In this document: positions 54,535 to 63,458 of the stretch, one piece after another
How positions within the stretch are numbered: the first letter of the stretch is position 1
How the letters are laid out: the number at the start of each line of letters is the position of its first letter
Assembly: GCF_000788395.1 (NCBI RefSeq)
Contig: NZ_CP009889.1
Location: forward strand, 1,240,001-1,304,000
Direction: 5' to 3'
From: Pseudoalteromonas piratica
GTDB lineage: Bacteria; Pseudomonadota; Gammaproteobacteria; Enterobacterales; Alteromonadaceae
Length of the DNA stretch: 64,000 nt
Program-made: the position numbers and the translations under genes
The notes under the pieces: model-generated
Seen by the model: only the letters and a program-made list of their open reading frames with translations
The model's database searches: none
What the model was told of the DNA's origin: nothing

Positions 54535-57500
54535 CTATAGTGTTTCGGCAACTGGACTACCTAACAAATCCGTGTGGATATAGATAATTTTCTTTTTAGA
54601 TAATGGTTCCCAAACATTACTCCATGCAGTACAACTTTCATCGGCAAAACAGGCTTTAACACGGTAGGCTCGTTTTACTTCATCGGCCGGTAAAATATAT
54701 GAAGTTGCTGTGTCAGACTGCGCAGGTTGCGCAGGTTGCCAATTAATTTCAATATAGTTGCCACAACTTTCACCACATGCGTAATACTGAAGTTCATAAC
54801 TTTCTGCATTAGCGATGATTGACCAGGTTAATGTACCTTCAGTTTTTTCAAGTAATGGAATCGTGACGCCGTCAGGTTCAGTAATTACAAAATCACCATC
54901 ACTATTTTGAATTAGCACAAGATCGTTACTGCCATCGGATAAGGTTATATCCACTAGACCGTCTTGGCTCAAATCTGTAACCGTTACAGAATAACTACTC
55001 AAACTAAAATTGCTATAAGCATCCAAGGCATGCCATGCATCTTCAGTTAATGAGTTAATTTGCCATTCATCATTGACTTGAATTAATGACAAATAACGCA
55101 CGCCAGCTTCAGTGGCAATCACTACATAATGGGTATTACCGCTTTGCATCACCCCTGAAACATAAACATTGAGTTTGGCTTTGTCATTGCCACAGCCTTT
55201 ATCAGCATTGCAAGCTTCAAGATAAAACTGATGTTTACCTGGCATGTTAATTTGACGATTGTGCTTTGTCGCCTCACTATTTTGCAAAAAGACAAAATCA
55301 TTACCGTTAGGCTTAAGCACCCCAAGATTAAAAGTCACTGCTTCTTGGTAATTTGGACTCATAGTCCAAGTAAAACTAACAATATCTCGAACAGTAATAT
55401 TAGCGTTATCAACGGTAAACGTATGCGGTGCAGGTGGTGGCCCTTGCACTGTCACTTCTACTTGCTGAAGTTGCTCGCTACAGCCATGTGCATTACATGC
55501 TCGAATATCGATAGTTTGAGTGCCGATGCGTTGAATACCAGTATCTCTTCCACGACTAATGGCATGAACCTTAACGTTATCTTCCCATAAAAATCTTGGC
55601 ACAGTAGGATACCCATCACCACTTGGCTTAGTGACATGAAGTTGATAGTAAAAATCTTTGCTGTAGTTATCAGGTCGCTCCCAAAATAATTGAATCGACT
55701 CACCTGGCTCAATGGAGGTTTTATCTACAAAAAAATTATTTACCGTTAATGGCTTTTCCGTGAATGAGTAAATGCCGTTCGATACCCGAAAACGCCCTTT
55801 ACAACCTGCCCAGCGGCACGCTTTAACACGGTATTTAGTCCCAGCTGTTGCTACGCCAGTAAAAGCTAATGCAGTTGTATCAAAAACTGTTAATGTGGTT
55901 AAAGTTTCACCATCATTTGCAGTATAGGTGCGTTGAGGATCGCCGCTTTGTGGCGTAACTGGCTGCCAACTTACCCCGTTATCGGTACTTTTATCTAACA
56001 AATATCCTAGTGCAGATGCAGTTTCCGACCAATCGAGATAAGTCTTATTGTCATCAACTTTTACAGTTAAATGATATGGTTCACGAACGATCACAGTTGT
56101 CGCGGTAACATAGCCAGGCTCTGGACAATTACCTATCCCTGAACAGGCAATACGAAAATCATAAATCCCCGTTTCTAAAGGCACATCGCTTTCAAACTCA
56201 GTATTAACGCCTTTATAAAACGTTTGCCACGCGGACTGCTTACGTTCCTTATACTCAAGATGGTATACGGCATTGGGTTGATAAAATTGACTCCAGCCCG
56301 TTTTCACTAAACCCGAATAGTTAGAATAATACGACGTTAATGTTGGGTCTGTTTGTGCTAAGCCACCACCTTCGTAAAGCTGCACATCATCTAAGGTGAT
56401 ATTAGCGCTCCCTTCGTCCATTAAACGCACTGAAAAATATAAACGCTTAATTTTATTTTCAGGCTTATCTTCACTGTCTAACCACACAGCGCCTTTAAGT
56501 TGAATATTTCGCCCGATATCACTGGCGTCAAACTCAAGTTTTTGCCCTTCAACACGATGGTTATAACCATCGTAATAAGCAATCGGTAAAATGCTAATGC
56601 GGCTGTCTTTATCAATACTGTTAATGCGTAAACGGCCAGTGATAGTTGCACCGTTTAAAATAGGATAATCTTCTTCTGCATATCGATGAATATACTGTAC
56701 TAAACCGTAATTTTTTAAATCAATGGTTAAGCTTTTTTGTTGGTTGATTGGTGCGCTACTATCAATAGCGAGCGTTGCCCCGACATCAGCCTCAAATTGC
56801 ACTTGCCCTTGCTCAAAGCCAGGATCTGAAATTAATCCATTCAAGTTAACAATGGGTAATACTTTCGAGTATTCATCTTCGCCACATTGCTGTGTTGCAC
56901 AGGCGCGCACTCGGTATTGTAATTCTGAGCCCACTTCATAAGCGCTATTAGTGCTGGTTGCTGAACTCGTCATTTGGCGGGTGTTATCTGCCCCAGAAGC
57001 TTGGGTTTTCTTGGCGTTAACCCATTGTTTGTGTAATGCTTTTGCCGCTTGAATACCTTGAGTAACCACCTCGTTAGATAATACCACGTGGTTTTGGGTA
57101 TGAATTTGCCCAGAATAGTTATCACCCTGATATTCAACTCCTGTTCCCTGCTCAGGGTTCATCGCTTGCCAGCTTTGGCCATTATCTGCGGTTTGCTCAA
57201 CGGTGTAACCAGCAACTTGGGCTAAATCACTCCAATAAACGTGAACGCTTTGTTGTTGGTGATCAAATTCTGCATTGACAAAACTGGGTTTTTGTACAAT
57301 GTCGATAGTACTAGTGATATAGCCTTCGGCTGGACAACCTTGCACCCCATCACAGCTTAAGCGAAATGTATAGGTGCCCGACGCTAAGGTGTTAGCCGTA
57401 GCAAAATAACTTTGCTCACCTTGATATAGCTCTACCCACTCATTGCTACCTGCCAACTGAAAAGACAAGGTATAGATATACCCTTCGCCGCCAAAGTTAT

Positions 57501-57693
57501 GCCAATCAATCAATGAACTTTCTTGAAAGTTATTGCTTATTAGTGCTATTTCAGGTTGCGGTGCCGACAGCGGGGTATCTGCGTTAATGTAGTGAACAAC
57601 ATTTGGTAGCCACCCCATCGACGCGTAACCTGAAAAACTAAACACAAGTAAATTGGCCAAGCCTAACAGCTTTAGTAATTTATTCCTTGTCAT
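54535..57693 (-). CDS. Secreted multidomain Fn3/Ig-like protein truncated at an Rhs core
   Basis: A 1052-aa exported protein. The start at 57693 follows the upstream stop by 1 nt, with aggag 7 nt before; the longest frame has seven more codons. After a signal segment it has two homologous Fn3-like blocks (~30-230 and ~450-640), an intervening galactose-binding/CBM-like jelly-roll (~285-445), two Ig-like domains with the ACN.HGC type Cys pair (~645-845), an FG-GAP-like stretch (~850-935) and a last Fn3 domain. The final residues are YIHTDLLGSPVAET followed by Leu-stop. That string is the classic start of an Rhs/YD-repeat core, where homologues continue for hundreds of residues. The gene is therefore probably a truncated Rhs-type polymorphic surface protein. 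It is the last gene of the minus-strand island operon. Confidence 0.8.
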   Translation of the reverse strand: MTRNKLLKLLGLANLLVFSFSGYASMGWLPNVVHYINADTPLSAPQPEIALISNNFQESSLIDWHNFGGEGYIYTLSFQLAGSNEWVELYQGEQSYFATANTLASGTYTFRLSCDGVQGCPAEGYITSTIDIVQKPSFVNAEFDHQQQSVHVYWSDLAQVAGYTVEQTADNGQSWQAMNPEQGTGVEYQGDNYSGQIHTQNHVVLSNEVVTQGIQAAKALHKQWVNAKKTQASGADNTRQMTSSATSTNSAYEVGSELQYRVRACATQQCGEDEYSKVLPIVNLNGLISDPGFEQGQVQFEADVGATLAIDSSAPINQQKSLTIDLKNYGLVQYIHRYAEEDYPILNGATITGRLRINSIDKDSRISILPIAYYDGYNHRVEGQKLEFDASDIGRNIQLKGAVWLDSEDKPENKIKRLYFSVRLMDEGSANITLDDVQLYEGGGLAQTDPTLTSYYSNYSGLVKTGWSQFYQPNAVYHLEYKERKQSAWQTFYKGVNTEFESDVPLETGIYDFRIACSGIGNCPEPGYVTATTVIVREPYHLTVKVDDNKTYLDWSETASALGYLLDKSTDNGVSWQPVTPQSGDPQRTYTANDGETLTTLTVFDTTALAFTGVATAGTKYRVKACRWAGCKGRFRVSNGIYSFTEKPLTVNNFFVDKTSIEPGESIQLFWERPDNYSKDFYYQLHVTKPSGDGYPTVPRFLWEDNVKVHAISRGRDTGIQRIGTQTIDIRACNAHGCSEQLQQVEVTVQGPPPAPHTFTVDNANITVRDIVSFTWTMSPNYQEAVTFNLGVLKPNGNDFVFLQNSEATKHNRQINMPGKHQFYLEACNADKGCGNDKAKLNVYVSGVMQSGNTHYVVIATEAGVRYLSLIQVNDEWQINSLTEDAWHALDAYSNFSLSSYSVTVTDLSQDGLVDITLSDGSNDLVLIQNSDGDFVITEPDGVTIPLLEKTEGTLTWSIIANAESYELQYYACGESCGNYIEINWQPAQPAQSDTATSYILPADEVKRAYRVKACFADESCTAWSNVWEPLSKKKIIYIHTDLLGSPVAETL

Positions 57694-57694
57694 G

Positions 57695-58036
57695 TTACGG
57701 CTCCTGATCTGCAATTAACGCCACAGATCGTGGTCGTTCAATACCGGGCGCGTGCTTGCAATCTCCCGCAGTTTTTACCTCGACCGATAACTGGTTTGCT
57801 ACCGCAGTAAGTAAAGTCGCATACATCATTTGACCTGAGCGAGTACTGAGCGCCACCGCCCAACGGTTATTCGTTGCAACAGAAACGCATTCAGGGCTAG
57901 CTTCTGTTTTTGAAGAATTGATAGAAAAATACAAGACATCCGCTTCAACATTGATGTAATCAACGGTACTGGCATGAAGACTAAATACTGGCAATGCCAC
58001 TAATGCAGTGCAAGCCAAAGTTAACAATCGCTTCAT
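57695..58036 (-). CDS. Small secreted protein, N-terminal-domain-only paralogue
   Basis: A 113-aa protein with a signal peptide to ~22, starting at the ATG at 58036 (aggaag upstream). The mature part is a diverged copy of the ~95-residue N-terminal domain of the next two upstream proteins: VDYINVEADVLYFSIN, two conserved Cys (SPECV and AGDCK), a GQMMYATLLTA helix and GIERPRSVAL. It has no C-terminal extension. Function is unknown. It lies in the operon 1 nt before the Fn3/Rhs-like gene. Confidence 0.75.
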   Translation of the reverse strand: MKRLLTLACTALVALPVFSLHASTVDYINVEADVLYFSINSSKTEASPECVSVATNNRWAVALSTRSGQMMYATLLTAVANQLSVEVKTAGDCKHAPGIERPRSVALIADQEP

Positions 58037-58040
58037 CAGG

Positions 58041-58814
58041 TTATTCTTCCTTGAATATGCATGGGCCATTGCCGCAGATAGGATCTTGGTGAGGTGTGGC
58101 TATTGTTGCCCGCTGATTAGGATAATTATATGAAACACATTCACCACTATTATTCTTAATGCTTTTAAAGTTATAATAGGAGCTGCTACCTGTAGCCGAA
58201 AGCAAATTCCCATCGTTATAGCCAATATTTTTGACATATCTTGGAGTATTCGCTCCATGATATTGAACTAAAGCAGCTCCCTGACATTCCGTTTCGCTAA
58301 AATATAGCTGGTGTTGAGGGCTGTAATATATCGTCCAAATTGTATTTCTATATTCTCTTAGTTTTGTATTATCATCTAACGGGAAGTAATAGAAATGATT
58401 AATATTCTCAGAGTTATAAATACGCCCAAGCTTTGTGACACCATCGCTTTTGTATAAGTACATGGCTTTGGCTGAGCCTCCAGCGGCACTAACATCTGGC
58501 ATTAAACTAATACTCTGTGCTCGTTCAACCCCAGCAACATCGTTACAGTCATTGCCACTCACGACACTTACCGCTTGTTTGCTCGACATCGCAGTGATTA
58601 ACAGCGAATACATTGCTCGGCCTGCTTCAGTTAACAAAGAAACGCCATAGTGCTGATTGGTTTCAGCGATTGCACAACTGGGGATTGTATGCGTTTTATC
58701 GGCTGCTAACGTAAAATGGACATTGTTGCCATCAACATTTAAGTAAGAAATTTTAGCATTTGCCTGAGCAATTATTGGCGCAAATAGTATTGCCAGAGAT
58801 AAAAGAAGTTTCAT
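58041..58814 (-). CDS. Secreted protein with conserved N-terminal domain and variable C-terminus (paralogue 2)
   Basis: A 257-aa protein starting at the ATG at 58814 with aagga upstream. The signal peptide and first ~110 residues are nearly identical to those of paralogue 1 (same strings KISYLNVDGNNVHF and NQHYGVSLLTEAGRAMYS). The C-terminal ~145 residues are unrelated to it: rich in Tyr and Asn, four Cys near the end, with AKAMYLYKSDGVTKLGRIY and YFSETECQGAALV. This looks like a binding or effector module, not one I can name. It overlaps or nearly abuts its operon neighbours. Confidence 0.78.
   Translation of the reverse strand: MKLLLSLAILFAPIIAQANAKISYLNVDGNNVHFTLAADKTHTIPSCAIAETNQHYGVSLLTEAGRAMYSLLITAMSSKQAVSVVSGNDCNDVAGVERAQSISLMPDVSAAGGSAKAMYLYKSDGVTKLGRIYNSENINHFYYFPLDDNTKLREYRNTIWTIYYSPQHQLYFSETECQGAALVQYHGANTPRYVKNIGYNDGNLLSATGSSSYYNFKSIKNNSGECVSYNYPNQRATIATPHQDPICGNGPCIFKEE
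58500..58814 (-). repeat. Duplicated N-terminal domain coding block (copy in paralogue 2)
   Basis: The nucleotide sequence is about 85-90% identical by eye to 59311-59625 and then ends abruptly where the C-terminal domains differ. Confidence 0.65.
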
Positions 58815-58836
58815 GAGAATCCTTGTCAATGACTTA

Positions 58837-59625
58837 TCATTTAACACACGAAATTTTTAAAGAACTGCTGCAACTTTCTATAACTAACTTACCCACTGCG
58901 GTTAAAGAAATACCCTTTGCACCGTTAGAGTTACTTTCCCAATCACTACACGAAGCATTTGCTCGAAGAGACCAGTAGCTAAAATTTCGACTAGATCCAG
59001 AGGATTCATAAATGAGGGTTTCGCTCGATTTCAATACTAACGTTTCTTGAATACCATAATGGCCTGAATTAGCAACGCCGATCGTTTGAATGGCATCAAG
59101 TAACCATACGCTTTCACTATGTGGGTACTGATTAATAACATTAATATAGTCATCCCAAAGCATGACTCGTGAACCTTCATACTGTGCAGCACACATTTCT
59201 GATGCTGTTCTTATTGCACCACTTCCTGTACTTCGATTAAAAGCACCATTAACTGGAGTGGTATAACCAACCCACCGTAACTTAGCACTTTCTGTTGACT
59301 CGACTTGAGGCGTTAAAATAACACTCTTTGCACGCTCAACCCCTTCAACATCACTACAATCGTTACCACTAACTACACTAACTGCTTGTTTGCTTGACAT
59401 GGCAGTGATCAACAGCGAGTACATCGCGCGCCCCGCTTCAGTTAACAATGAAACGCCATAATGCTGATTGGTTTCAGCGATTGCACAACTGGGGATGGTA
59501 TGGGTTTTATCGCTTGCCAAGGCAAAATGGACATTGTTGCCATCGACATTTAAGTAAGAAATTTTGGCATTTGCTTGAGCGATAAATGGCGCACATAGGA
59601 TGGCCAGCGATAAAATAGTTTTCAT
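58837..59625 (-). CDS. Secreted protein with conserved N-terminal domain and lectin-like C-terminus (paralogue 1)
   Basis: A 262-aa protein with a signal peptide to ~19 and aggac before the ATG. The N-terminal domain (20-115) carries two Cys (IPSCAIAET, NDCSDV). The C-terminal domain (~120-262) has the pattern of secreted C-type-lectin-like proteins: VGYTTPVNGAF, ASEMCAAQYEGSRVMLWDDYI, WSLRANASCSDW and a final SCSSSLKISC. It shares only the N-terminal domain with paralogue 2. Function is unknown. Confidence 0.78.
   Translation of the reverse strand: MKTILSLAILCAPFIAQANAKISYLNVDGNNVHFALASDKTHTIPSCAIAETNQHYGVSLLTEAGRAMYSLLITAMSSKQAVSVVSGNDCSDVEGVERAKSVILTPQVESTESAKLRWVGYTTPVNGAFNRSTGSGAIRTASEMCAAQYEGSRVMLWDDYINVINQYPHSESVWLLDAIQTIGVANSGHYGIQETLVLKSSETLIYESSGSSRNFSYWSLRANASCSDWESNSNGAKGISLTAVGKLVIESCSSSLKISCVK
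59311..59625 (-). repeat. Duplicated N-terminal domain coding block (copy in paralogue 1)
   Basis: See the partner at 58500-58814. The similarity runs from the start codon to the end of the GVERAKS strand and then stops. Confidence 0.65.
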
Positions 59626-59730
59626 GATGTCCTTTAAAAATATTTTGATGATTTTTTACAGAAAAAAGGGGGCAAAATTTATTGGCTACGCCTGTTATAA
59701 ATCATTCCACAACCAAGGCTTTCGCTTCTA

Positions 59731-60072
59731 TTACAACGACAGAAACATACCCAATGAATTGAAACCAATAGTTGGATTACACGCACTTATGTAAAAGCTG
59801 TGGACTCCATTTTTATTAATAAAGCGATTAAAAGAGTTTGAAGTATAACCTCGCCTAAATGTTAACCAATGAGATGCTCCTGGTTTTAAAACATTTAGAT
59901 CATAATATGTGGCATTTTGTGGTGTGTTCCACGACAGCGTGACTGTATTTCCACGATAGATACTAGTTTTATCAATTGTAAAGTTAACAGAGCCAATACT
60001 AGCTTGAGCCTGGAAAACCGTTAAGAATAAAACCCAATAAAAAAAAGCTTTCAAACCTATGACTTTAAACAC
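59731..60072 (-). CDS. Short secreted Ig/Fn3-like protein, probably a truncated paralogue
   Basis: A 113-aa protein with a signal peptide (to ~24) and one Ig-like domain: VNFTIDKTSIYRGNTVTLSWNTP, LNVLKPGASHWLTF, VHSFYISACNP. These strings match the two Ig-like domains of the 1052-aa protein in this operon (VDKTSI, LGVLKPNG, FYLEACNAD). The frame ends soon after the ACN motif, where the long protein continues. It is likely the N-terminal remnant of a second large gene, though a functional short form cannot be excluded. It is the first gene of the minus-strand operon. Confidence 0.6.
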   Translation of the reverse strand: MFKVIGLKAFFYWVLFLTVFQAQASIGSVNFTIDKTSIYRGNTVTLSWNTPQNATYYDLNVLKPGASHWLTFRRGYTSNSFNRFINKNGVHSFYISACNPTIGFNSLGMFLSL

Positions 60073-60185
60073 AAATTTCCCTTTACTTATAAGCTTTCAA
60101 AATTTTCGCTATGATAGAGCACGTTAAATACTTGTCAATTTTTTATTTACAAAAATGTAAGCAAATGTAAAAGGTGTCGCTTTAA

Positions 60186-60279
60186 ACTTAAAGAAGCTGT
60201 GGAAGAAGCAAGTTGTAAACGTTTACGCGCTCTTATTAACATCAGTAACGACTTTTATTGGCTTAATTCCAATTTTAGG
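60186..60279 (+). pseudogene. Fragment of an RND permease gene
   Basis: About 95 bp align to 53552-53646 of the intact permease gene with roughly 86% identity by eye, beginning acttaaaga and ending aattccaatttta. A 2-nt deletion breaks the frame. It is a relic of a duplicated or second RND permease gene. Confidence 0.7.
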
Positions 60280-60332
60280 CAGTTGTTTTTGTTATTTCTT
60301 AAAATTGTAGTTTTAGAAACCCTGCGGCTAGT

Positions 60333-60700
60333 ATGAGTTTTGAAAGACTAAGATGTTACCCGGCATACTCAAATGCAAATCTTGTTGCCTCCTACCATCA
60401 AAGCGCTGGGTGTACAGATTGTTTAGATAATGGCGTACCTGTTACAGATTTATCTGGTGCAGCAAATAGCCAAACAATCTACAAGATTGAAGTACCAGCC
60501 AATCAAACACTCACAGTATCTACTGCTAATGGTTCTGGTGATGTTGACTTATATGTTAAAAAGGGAAGTCAGCCTACGACATCTGATTACGATTGTAGAC
60601 CTTATCGCTGGGTAATAATGAAACTTGCAGCTTAACTTACTACATTATGCTCAATGTTTACAGTACGCTTGCTGGTGTTACACTTACGGCAAGCTATTAA
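60333..60700 (+). pseudogene. Frameshifted C-terminus of a secreted protease: two PPC domains
   Basis: The frame from 60333 encodes the end of one pre-peptidase C-terminal (PPC) domain (YSNANLVASY) and most of a second (GVPVTDLSG, IYKIEVPANQTLTVST, GDVDLYVKKG, DYDCRPY). After a one-base deletion near 60610 the second continues in another frame as GNNETCSLT, YYIML and GVTLTASY, with its stop at 60698-60700. Such tandem PPC domains end secreted proteases in Pseudoalteromonas; the catalytic part is absent. Confidence 0.72.
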
Positions 60701-60705
60701 AAAGG

Positions 60706-60735
60706 TAATGCCGGCAAACTAATTTGCCGGCATTA
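60706..60735. terminator. Strong bidirectional terminator
   Basis: A perfect 13-bp stem (60706-60718 with 60723-60735) closed by the loop ctaa. It probably ends the convergent outer-membrane protein gene. Confidence 0.8.
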
Positions 60736-60744
60736 TTTCATTTA

Positions 60745-61371
60745 TTAAAAACTATAACGTGCAGAAATACCGATATCATTAAACTCATCTGCATCTTTGT
60801 ACGACAAACCAACACTAAATTGATTAGTAAAGTAATACTGCGCACCTACTCGATACACAAAATTATTTTCACTTTCATCGTCATGCAAACGCTCATAACC
60901 AACCAGTGCGTTCACTTCAAATTGGTCGCTTAAGAGGTGGCGAATTTGAGCATGTGTAAAAAATGTATCTGTAGTGTCTGAATCAGAGCCCATATCATTA
61001 TAACTTGATTTAACTTTAAACTGGCCTAGCTGCGCGCTGAAATCCAACGTTGTACTCTCATTAATTGGGTAAATATAACCACCACCAAATGAATAACGTG
61101 AAAAGTCAAAATCAACTGTGAAAGTTTCTGAGTAATCTCCGTATGTAAACGTCTCTCTCATTTCATCTTGTTGGTTAGCGTATGAGCCTGTGATGTACCA
61201 GTTTTCAAATTGTTTACTAGCGACTAGGTTAAAACCTTTAGGTTCAACAAAACCTGAAATGTCAAAATCTGTTTGTAGGTAACCCACTTCAACGTGATTA
61301 AAATTTAATGTATTTGCAAAAGAAGAAAAAGATAAAATTGATACTGCAATACCTGAAAAAATATATTTCAT
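60745..61371 (-). CDS. Outer-membrane beta-barrel protein
   Basis: A 208-aa protein with a signal peptide (MKYIFSGIAVSILSFSSFA). The rest is made of alternating amphipathic strands of about ten residues rich in Tyr, Phe and Gly, ending in a terminal Phe (SARYSF) as needed for BAM insertion. The size suggests an 8-strand barrel of the OmpA/OmpX-like type. Function is unknown. It is a single-gene unit with its own terminator. Confidence 0.82.
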   Translation of the reverse strand: MKYIFSGIAVSILSFSSFANTLNFNHVEVGYLQTDFDISGFVEPKGFNLVASKQFENWYITGSYANQQDEMRETFTYGDYSETFTVDFDFSRYSFGGGYIYPINESTTLDFSAQLGQFKVKSSYNDMGSDSDTTDTFFTHAQIRHLLSDQFEVNALVGYERLHDDESENNFVYRVGAQYYFTNQFSVGLSYKDADEFNDIGISARYSF

Positions 61372-61498
61372 AAAATCCCTGAAATCGTATATTAAAAGCG
61401 GCGTAGAGTTTAATGATGTTTCTATTTAAGGTAAACAAAACAAGTGTAAGTTATTGTAAAAATTAAAATAAGCTTGAGAGAAGCGTTTAGAATTGAAA

Positions 61499-61515
61499 AT
61501 GGGCTGATAGCCCAT
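61499..61515. terminator. Short hairpin between barrel gene and lyase-like gene
   Basis: A perfect 7-bp stem, atgggct (61499-61505) with agcccat (61509-61515). The triloop is short and no long T-run follows, so function is uncertain. Confidence 0.4.
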
Positions 61516-61547
61516 TCAAATTCATATTCATTTTTCCGATTCAAAAC

Positions 61548-62531
61548 TTATTTATAAATGGCAGGTAATGCCGAAAAGTAACGATTTGAATGTATTTCAT
61601 CAATGAATAAAGTTATATCTGAACTTGCGCTGCCATAAATACCAAATTCCAATGAGTGTGATACATGTCCATCGGGTCTAACTTTACCCCCTAGCACAGC
61701 GCTAATATCATGAGTAAAAGTAGAAAAGGTTGGGCGCTTTCCACCTTTTGTATCTAAACCATGATACCAAAACATCTGCCAACCCTCGTTCTCTTGCTTA
61801 ATTGCTGCCGATAAACTGCCTGAAGCAACCTCGTTCTGATATTCAGAATTGTTAGGCCAATCAGCTCGAATATTGTATCGAATATGATTCCATTTACCGA
61901 CGGTAAAAGGTACACGCTTAAATGCAACGGTTACTTTTTCAGATGTCTGTATTGGACATAATTTATCACCATCTGCGTTTACTAAAGAATCCCAATTATT
62001 ATCTCGACAATTTGCTAAATATGCGAAATTAACATAATTGATGCCATCTACAACAGTCAAATAAAAGTGTATTTTAGGCCCATTTGATGGGGCGCTGTAA
62101 AGCTGATGGATAATAAGTGGCATACCTGGTGTTAACTGGCTGTCTAACTTAAAACTAAATGCATTCCAACGTGACTGCCCTTTTTCGAGATCAACGAATG
62201 AGTTTTGTGTTCCATCGCAGTAGCTATTTTTGTAGCCCATAAACTCTGAAGCAAATACTTCGACTCTACTGCCACCTTTAGGCAGATGAAATTTTAACCC
62301 TGGACCATTATTCACACCATAATTATCTCCCCACTTCACAAAGCTAGATGAAGAGTTCCATACTTTTGCTACAAATGGTCCCTCAGGGTTTCTTGTGTGG
62401 GGTGCCGCATTAAATGCGTTACAGGTAGTAATTTCGACAGGGTTATTAAAATTACCGTTATATACAAATTCGTTTGCATGTGTGTTGAATGCACTAAACA
62501 CTAACAGTGTTGAGAAGATCGTTTTTTTCAT
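61548..62531 (-). CDS. Secreted jelly-roll protein, polysaccharide-lyase/lectin-like
   Basis: A 327-aa protein starting at the ATG at 62531 (tggat upstream), with a signal peptide to ~19; the longest frame adds 23 residues without signal character. Strings such as SRWNAFSFKLD, LIIHQLYSAPSNGPKIHFYL, VPFTVGKWNHIRYNIRADW and a closing LFIDEIHSNRY follow the beta-jelly-roll pattern of heparin-lyase-I-like/Polysaccharide_lyase (PF14099-type) proteins. I cannot identify catalytic residues, so it may be only a binding protein. It has several Cys. Confidence 0.6.
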   Translation of the reverse strand: MKKTIFSTLLVFSAFNTHANEFVYNGNFNNPVEITTCNAFNAAPHTRNPEGPFVAKVWNSSSSFVKWGDNYGVNNGPGLKFHLPKGGSRVEVFASEFMGYKNSYCDGTQNSFVDLEKGQSRWNAFSFKLDSQLTPGMPLIIHQLYSAPSNGPKIHFYLTVVDGINYVNFAYLANCRDNNWDSLVNADGDKLCPIQTSEKVTVAFKRVPFTVGKWNHIRYNIRADWPNNSEYQNEVASGSLSAAIKQENEGWQMFWYHGLDTKGGKRPTFSTFTHDISAVLGGKVRPDGHVSHSLEFGIYGSASSDITLFIDEIHSNRYFSALPAIYK

Positions 62532-62756
62532 TTTATATCCATATAACAAAAATAGGTTTTTAAACCGGGCACCCAGATGGGCGATAACTTTAAATAGCAT
62601 GTCAAACGGTACAAAAAAAACTTACACAAGTAAATAAAAACATATTTAAATCATATAATTAAATAATTTAATAGCGTTCGAAATGAATAAAACCTCATAT
62701 ATGACTTTTACACTACACTTATAATTTTAATGCAGTCTGTTTCGAGGGATTATGAA

Positions 62757-63458
62757 ATGGCAAGATTAAAACGGATTTGCCCTCCAAACATTTCACAACA
62801 TATTATTCAGCGCGGCAATAATCGACAAATATGTTTTGCGTGCGAACAAGACTTTGAAGCCTACATCGCTTGGTTAAAGCAGTATAGCGAAGAATACAAT
62901 GTACAGGTACATGCATGGGTTTTGATGACAAATCATGTCCACTTATTGTGTACACCTACTTCTCAAGAGGGAATTAGTAAGTTGATGCAGTCTCTTGGCC
63001 GACAATATGTCAGGTACTTTAACAACACTTATAAGCGCACTGGTACACTTTGGGAAGGCCGCTTCAAATCATGCCTAGTCGATAGTGACAACTACTTGCT
63101 CACACTTTATCGATATATAGAACTAAACCCTGTTCGCGCCCATATGGTCAATCACCCAGCCGAATACAAATGGTCGAGTTATCAAATAAATGCTATCGGG
63201 AAACCAAGTTCACTTTGCACAGCACATGCTGCTTATGAATCTTTAAGTAGAACCAAAATTCAATGGCTCAAAGTTTATACGCTGCTTGTAAATGAGCCAT
63301 TGTCACACAGTCAGATCGAGCAGATTAGAATTCAAACTAACAAAGGAATGGCGATTGGAAGTGAGAAATTTAAGGAACAAATTACCGCTTTAACTGGACA
63401 ACGCGTACAACCCTCCAAGTTAGGCAGGCCAGCAAAAAGTAACATGGCGACAGACTAA
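62757..63458 (+). CDS. REP-associated tyrosine transposase (RAYT, Y1_Tnp family)
   Basis: A 233-aa protein. The HUH motif is H60-V-H62 in MTNHVHLL, and the catalytic tyrosine is in the conserved RYIELNPVRAHMV (~119-131). Other family strings are HIIQRGNNRQICF, GRQYVRYFNNTYKRTGTLWEGRFKS and EYKWSSY. A C-terminal ~60-residue extension has a basic RPAKSN end. The start at 62757 (gaggg upstream) is chosen over a frame starting nine codons earlier. RAYTs process palindromic REP sequences; a set of 66-bp repeats with inverted ends follows directly. Confidence 0.92.
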   Translation: MARLKRICPPNISQHIIQRGNNRQICFACEQDFEAYIAWLKQYSEEYNVQVHAWVLMTNHVHLLCTPTSQEGISKLMQSLGRQYVRYFNNTYKRTGTLWEGRFKSCLVDSDNYLLTLYRYIELNPVRAHMVNHPAEYKWSSYQINAIGKPSSLCTAHAAYESLSRTKIQWLKVYTLLVNEPLSHSQIEQIRIQTNKGMAIGSEKFKEQITALTGQRVQPSKLGRPAKSNMATD

